Part shown: positions 60,830 to 64,000 of the stretch, one piece after another | Position numbering within the stretch: the stretch's first letter is position 1 | How the letters are laid out: each line of letters opens with the position of its first letter | Source of the DNA: Guyparkeria hydrothermalis | Lineage (GTDB): Bacteria > Pseudomonadota > Gammaproteobacteria > Halothiobacillales > Halothiobacillaceae | Length of the DNA stretch: 64,000 nt | Assembly: GCF_023555385.1 (NCBI RefSeq) | Contig: NZ_JAJSED010000001.1 | Span: 682,001-746,000, forward strand | Reading direction: 5' to 3' | Position numbers and translations under genes: made by a program | Notes under the pieces: model-generated | What the model saw: the letters and a program-made list of their open reading frames with translations, nothing else | Told to the model about the DNA's origin: nothing | The model's database searches: none

Positions 60830-61387
60830 GTGACCCAATCCAACCGCCCCCGCATTAGCGGCACCCAGTTCATCAACGCCGACGCCGCCCCGCGCGAGCG
60901 CCTGAGCATGGGCGCCTCCCACCGCGACCCGTACCAGCCGGTCACCGGCACCGGCGCCGATGCCCCGATCGACGTCCCGGCCAACGAGAGCTGCACCGTC
61001 TGCGCCCCGGCCACGCGCCAGCTGGCGAAGGACCTGTTCGAGCGCTGGAACGATGCCCTGCAGACCGGCGATGCCCGCGAGGTAACCAAGCTCTACGCCG
61101 AGGACGGCGTGCTGCTGCCGACCGTTTCCAACGTGCCGCGCACTAACCACGCCGAGATCCAGGACTACTTCGAGCACTTCCTCGAGAAGAAGCCCGTCGG
61201 CACCATCAACACCCGCAACGTCAAGATCGGCTGCAACAAGCTGACCGACGCCGGCACCTACACCTTCCGCGTCACCGACGAGGAAGGCAGCAAGGACGTT
61301 GCGGCGCGCTACACCTTCGTCTATGAGAAGCGCGGCGACGACTGGCTGATCGTGCATCACCACTCCTCGATGATGCCGACCGCCTGA
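60830..61387 (+). CDS. SnoaL/CaMKII-association-domain-like protein with a disordered N-terminus
   Basis: 185 residues from a GTG start (60830) after GGAGAGA. Residues 60-185 match the NTF2-like cone fold of the CaMKII association domain/DUF4440 group (FERWNDALQTGD, LYAEDGVLLPT, ARYTFVYEKRGDDWLIVHHHSSMMP). Such proteins often form rings. The first 58 residues are basic and look disordered, with RISGT (8-12), PVTGT (37-41) and CTVC (55-58). The catalytic or binding role is unknown. Confidence 0.75.
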   Translation: MTQSNRPRISGTQFINADAAPRERLSMGASHRDPYQPVTGTGADAPIDVPANESCTVCAPATRQLAKDLFERWNDALQTGDAREVTKLYAEDGVLLPTVSNVPRTNHAEIQDYFEHFLEKKPVGTINTRNVKIGCNKLTDAGTYTFRVTDEEGSKDVAARYTFVYEKRGDDWLIVHHHSSMMPTA

Positions 61388-61519
61388 TCCGCGACTGACA
61401 CGCCAAGGACACCCGCACGACACGGACGGTCGTGCACCAACCCGCTCGGGACCGCCGTGCCGGCAAGGGTCTACCCACCCCGGCGCGGATCACTCCACAC
61501 ATACAGGGCAAGGACGCTC

Positions 61520-61900
61520 ATGCACCGACTTCTCCTCCTCATCATCCTGATCAGCGCCCCGCTGCACGCCGCTGACGAGGGCCCCGGCATCCTGCAGATC
61601 TTCGACCAGTTCGTGGTCTCGAACACGGCGGCGGCCGAGTGTGCGGAGGTCGACGCGGACACCCTGGCCCATTTCATGGCGAACTTCCGCGTGGTCACCA
61701 GCTATACCGTCCGCGAGCTCAGGAAGCAGTACCCGGAACGGAGCATGGAGGAGATCGAGCGGGCAGTCCCAAGGAAGATCCAGGCCCTGACGGAGCGGAT
61801 GGAATCGGTCATCACCGAACGTGGCTGCTCCGACCCGAACGTGCAGATGGTCCTCAAGCGTTTCTATATGCAGGCGCGTTGGGATCCGCTGAAACGCTAA
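61520..61900 (+). CDS. Small exported hypothetical protein
   Basis: 126 residues from ATG 61520; upstream in-frame codons are rejected because this start gives a clean signal peptide (MHRLLLLIILISAPLHA, cleavage near 17-18). The mature part is helical and charged, with two Cys (in AAECAEV and ERGCSDP) that could pair. No family recognised. Confidence 0.65.
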   Translation: MHRLLLLIILISAPLHAADEGPGILQIFDQFVVSNTAAAECAEVDADTLAHFMANFRVVTSYTVRELRKQYPERSMEEIERAVPRKIQALTERMESVITERGCSDPNVQMVLKRFYMQARWDPLKR

Positions 61901-62036
61901 GGCCGCTCCCCGCGCCGATCTCCCGACCCCGGCTTCAGGCCCCGGCTTCAGGCCCGGGCTCGCTGACCCGCCACGCCGAATCGGCTAGAGTGGCGGGGAG
62001 TCTTCCAACGCCCACTCGCAACCCGGTTCACGCCCC

Positions 62037-63764
62037 ATGAACAAGGTTTCGCTCTTCCTGGGTCGACTGTTCGGCGACGTCGGCACGGTCTTCTACCTTT
62101 CCGTGCTGATCATCGGCGGCTTCGTCACACTTGCCGCCATGTACCCCGACGACGTCGAACGCGTCGCCCAGCAGGTGCTCGACTTCACCGCCAACAAGAT
62201 GGGCTGGATGTACCTGCTGGCGACCACCGGGTTCGTCATCTTCGTCCTGTTCCTGGGGCTGTCGAAGTTCGGCAGCGTGCGTCTGGGGCCGGACGAGGAG
62301 CCGCCGGAGTTCAGCTTCAAGAGCTGGCTTGCGATGATCTTCTCCGGCGGCATGGGCGTGGGCCTGGTCTTCTGGGGCGTGGCCGAGCCGATGATGCACT
62401 TCAACGAGCCGCCGATGGACCTGAGCGAGCCGCGCTCGGTCGAGGCCGCCCAGATGGGCATGCGCTACGCCTTCTTCCACTGGGGGCTGCACCAGTGGGC
62501 CAACTTCGCGCTGGTGGGCCTGGCGCTCGCCTACATCCGCTTTCGCCACAACGCCCGTGGCCTAATCTCCGAGACCTTCCGCCCGATGTTCGGCACCCGC
62601 GTCGACGGCATCGGCGGCAAGCTGATCGACACGCTCGCGGTGGTCTCGACCATCTTCGGTGTCGCCACCACGCTTGGCCTGGGCGCGCTGCAGATCAACT
62701 CGGGGCTGGCCCGCTTCGAAGGCATGGCCTACGGACCGAACTCCCAGATGCTGATCATCGCGGGACTGGGCGTGCTGTTCACCATTTCGGCGATGACGCC
62801 GCTCAAGTGGGGCATCCGCTACCTCTCCAACCTGAACATGATCATCGCCGTGGGCCTGTTCACCTATGTGCTGGTCCTCGGGCCGACCTCGTTCATCTTC
62901 CAGGAATTCACCCAGACCATGGGCGAGTACCTGGGCAATATCGTTCAGATGAGCCTGGTGACCACGCCCTACTCCAGCGAGCACTGGGTGCAGCAGTGGA
63001 CGATGTTCTACTGGGCCTGGGGTTTGAGCTGGGCGCCGTTCGTCGGTTCGTTCATCGCGCGGATCTCGCGCGGGCGGACCATCCGCGAGTTCGTGCTCGG
63101 CGTGATGGTCGTGCCGGTGCTCCTGTCGGTGCTGTGGTTCTCGACCTTCGGCGGCAGCGCGATTCACCTCGAGCTCTACCAGGGGGCGGGCATCGCCGAC
63201 GCGGTCGCCCGCGAGGTGCCGGCCGGGCTCTACACCCTGTTCGATCAGCTGCCATGGGGCACCTACGCCGGTCTGCTCGCCATCGCGCTGGTGTGCGTGT
63301 TCGTGGTCACGTCCGCGGATTCGGCGACCTTCGTGCTGGGGATGTTCACCTCCAAGGGCGTGCTCAACCCGACACGCTTCGTGCGCGTGCTGTGGGGCTT
63401 TCTGCAGCTGGCGATGGCGGTGGTGCTGCTGCTCTCCGGGGGGCTGGAGGGCTTGCGGACGGTGTCGATCATCGCCGCCTTCCCCTTCATGCTCCTGATG
63501 GTGCTGATGGCCTTCGCCCTGCACCGGGATCTGACGCAGGAGTTCTGGCAGCGCGAGGAGAAGGAGCGTCTGATCCGCCAGCGGATCGAGGCCATGCTGA
63601 TGCGCGAATCCGAGCGCGAGGCCGAGCGCGCCGCCGCCGAGGAGGTCCACCCGACCGCGCCCGACACGGTGCTCGGGCCAGAACCGCCGCATCTGGCCTC
63701 GGTCGGCCAGCAGGTCGAGATACCGAAGACGCCGGACGGCAGCGACGATACCAAGGGGAAGTGA
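62037..63764 (+). CDS. BCCT-family transporter (betaine/choline/carnitine)
   Basis: 575 residues, about 12 membrane helices. GMGVGLVFWGVAEP (105-118) is the Gly-rich BCCT motif, and WTMFYWAWGLSWAPFVGSF is the Trp-rich substrate-box region. The C-terminal tail (about 500-575) is cytoplasmic, with a long charged helix as in osmosensing BetP/BetT. It imports quaternary amines for osmoprotection. The sodium or proton dependence is not settled. It fits a salt-tolerant organism. Confidence 0.92.
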   Translation: MNKVSLFLGRLFGDVGTVFYLSVLIIGGFVTLAAMYPDDVERVAQQVLDFTANKMGWMYLLATTGFVIFVLFLGLSKFGSVRLGPDEEPPEFSFKSWLAMIFSGGMGVGLVFWGVAEPMMHFNEPPMDLSEPRSVEAAQMGMRYAFFHWGLHQWANFALVGLALAYIRFRHNARGLISETFRPMFGTRVDGIGGKLIDTLAVVSTIFGVATTLGLGALQINSGLARFEGMAYGPNSQMLIIAGLGVLFTISAMTPLKWGIRYLSNLNMIIAVGLFTYVLVLGPTSFIFQEFTQTMGEYLGNIVQMSLVTTPYSSEHWVQQWTMFYWAWGLSWAPFVGSFIARISRGRTIREFVLGVMVVPVLLSVLWFSTFGGSAIHLELYQGAGIADAVAREVPAGLYTLFDQLPWGTYAGLLAIALVCVFVVTSADSATFVLGMFTSKGVLNPTRFVRVLWGFLQLAMAVVLLLSGGLEGLRTVSIIAAFPFMLLMVLMAFALHRDLTQEFWQREEKERLIRQRIEAMLMRESEREAERAAAEEVHPTAPDTVLGPEPPHLASVGQQVEIPKTPDGSDDTKGK

Positions 63765-63799
63765 CCGTTACCGGTTCCGGGGCCTGCCCTGGGAACAAC

Positions 63800-63836
63800 A
63801 AAGCGGCCCGCGATGAGACATCGGGGCCGCTTTTTT
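63800..63836. terminator. Terminator between the BCCT and GGDEF genes
   Basis: AAGCGGCCC / GGGCCGCTT stem (63801-63809 with 63824-63832), with inner CGATG-AGA-CATCG, followed by TTTTTT on the plus strand. The minus strand has a shorter T-rich tail. Confidence 0.85.
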
Positions 63837-63862
63837 CGTTAGGAAACCAGCTCCGGGTGGGG

Positions 63863-64000
63863 TCAGCCGCGCCGGTAGCGGCAGGCCCGATTGCGCCCAC
63901 CCTGCTTGGCTTCGTACATGGCCGAGTCGGCCTGCTTGAGCAGCTCCTCGTCGTCGATGCCGTTGGCCTGCGGGTAGAAGGTGTAGCCGATACTCGCGGT
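63863..64000 (-). CDS. GGDEF-domain protein (diguanylate cyclase), C-terminal end only
   Basis: The last 45 codons of a gene entering from the right edge. The text TASIGYTFYP, then ADSAMYEAKQGGRNR, is the conserved C-terminal half of GGDEF domains (the ASIG strand and the final YxAKxxGRNR helix). The GGDEF motif itself and any sensor domain are outside the window. It would make c-di-GMP if intact. Confidence 0.85.
   Translation of the reverse strand, partial: TASIGYTFYPQANGIDDEELLKQADSAMYEAKQGGRNRACRYRRG

Overview
This window is a GC-rich, densely coded chromosomal segment of a free-living gammaproteobacterium. It carries RdgC, MotAB, glgABC, QueG, BCCT and RND transporters and DUF294/CBS regulators. 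The combination of PEP carboxylase, a full glycogen cluster and an oxidative pentose phosphate cluster would suit an autotroph such as a halophilic sulfur oxidiser (Halothiobacillaceae-like). That lineage guess is inference; no rRNA or RuBisCO gene lies in the window. I found no tRNA, rRNA, CRISPR array, prophage or transposase gene.

Layout. 1-5.5 kb: a DEDDh exonuclease/DUF294 signalling pair, an outer-membrane porin, a ChaN lipoprotein and an RNA-binding RRM protein. 5.5-10.9 kb (minus): pepN, motA, motB and a membrane-anchored methyltransferase. 11-18 kb: rdgC, purB, an HDOD protein, queG and crcB, then two tandem paralogous small exported proteins. 18-35 kb: central carbon and storage metabolism. 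tsaB-pgi-zwf-gnd lie on the minus strand, ppc on the plus strand, malQ-GH57-glgC on the minus strand, and glgB and glgA diverge on the plus strand. glgA is translationally coupled to a DUF1631 gene and a PilZ (c-di-GMP receptor) gene. 37-49 kb: purL, an EamA transporter, rep helicase and an RND efflux pair. 49-53 kb (minus): a second exonuclease/DUF294 pair and a UDP-sugar epimerase. 53-57.6 kb: nrdA-nrdB behind a regulatory region with DnaA boxes and a tandem NrdR-like box pair. 57.6-59.5 kb: an AT-rich foreign-looking gene and a non-coding repeat island. 59.5-64 kb: a membrane protein, a CaMKII-association/SnoaL-like protein, a small exported protein, a BCCT transporter and the end of a GGDEF protein.

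Three points stand out. (1) The intergenic region 58.6-59.3 kb holds two inverted copies of a roughly 193-nt element. Both copies fold into the same multi-helix structure with compensatory base changes and constant GTCC loop sequences, which suggests a structured RNA or ssDNA mobile element. (2) The ribonucleotide reductase beta subunit has Phe in place of the radical Tyr and Glu in place of the first Asp metal ligand, the signature of class Ic (Mn/Fe) enzymes. (3) Several modules are duplicated or coupled in telling ways: two exonuclease/DUF294 modules, the tandem exported paralogs with duplicated leaders, and glgA with DUF1631 and PilZ.
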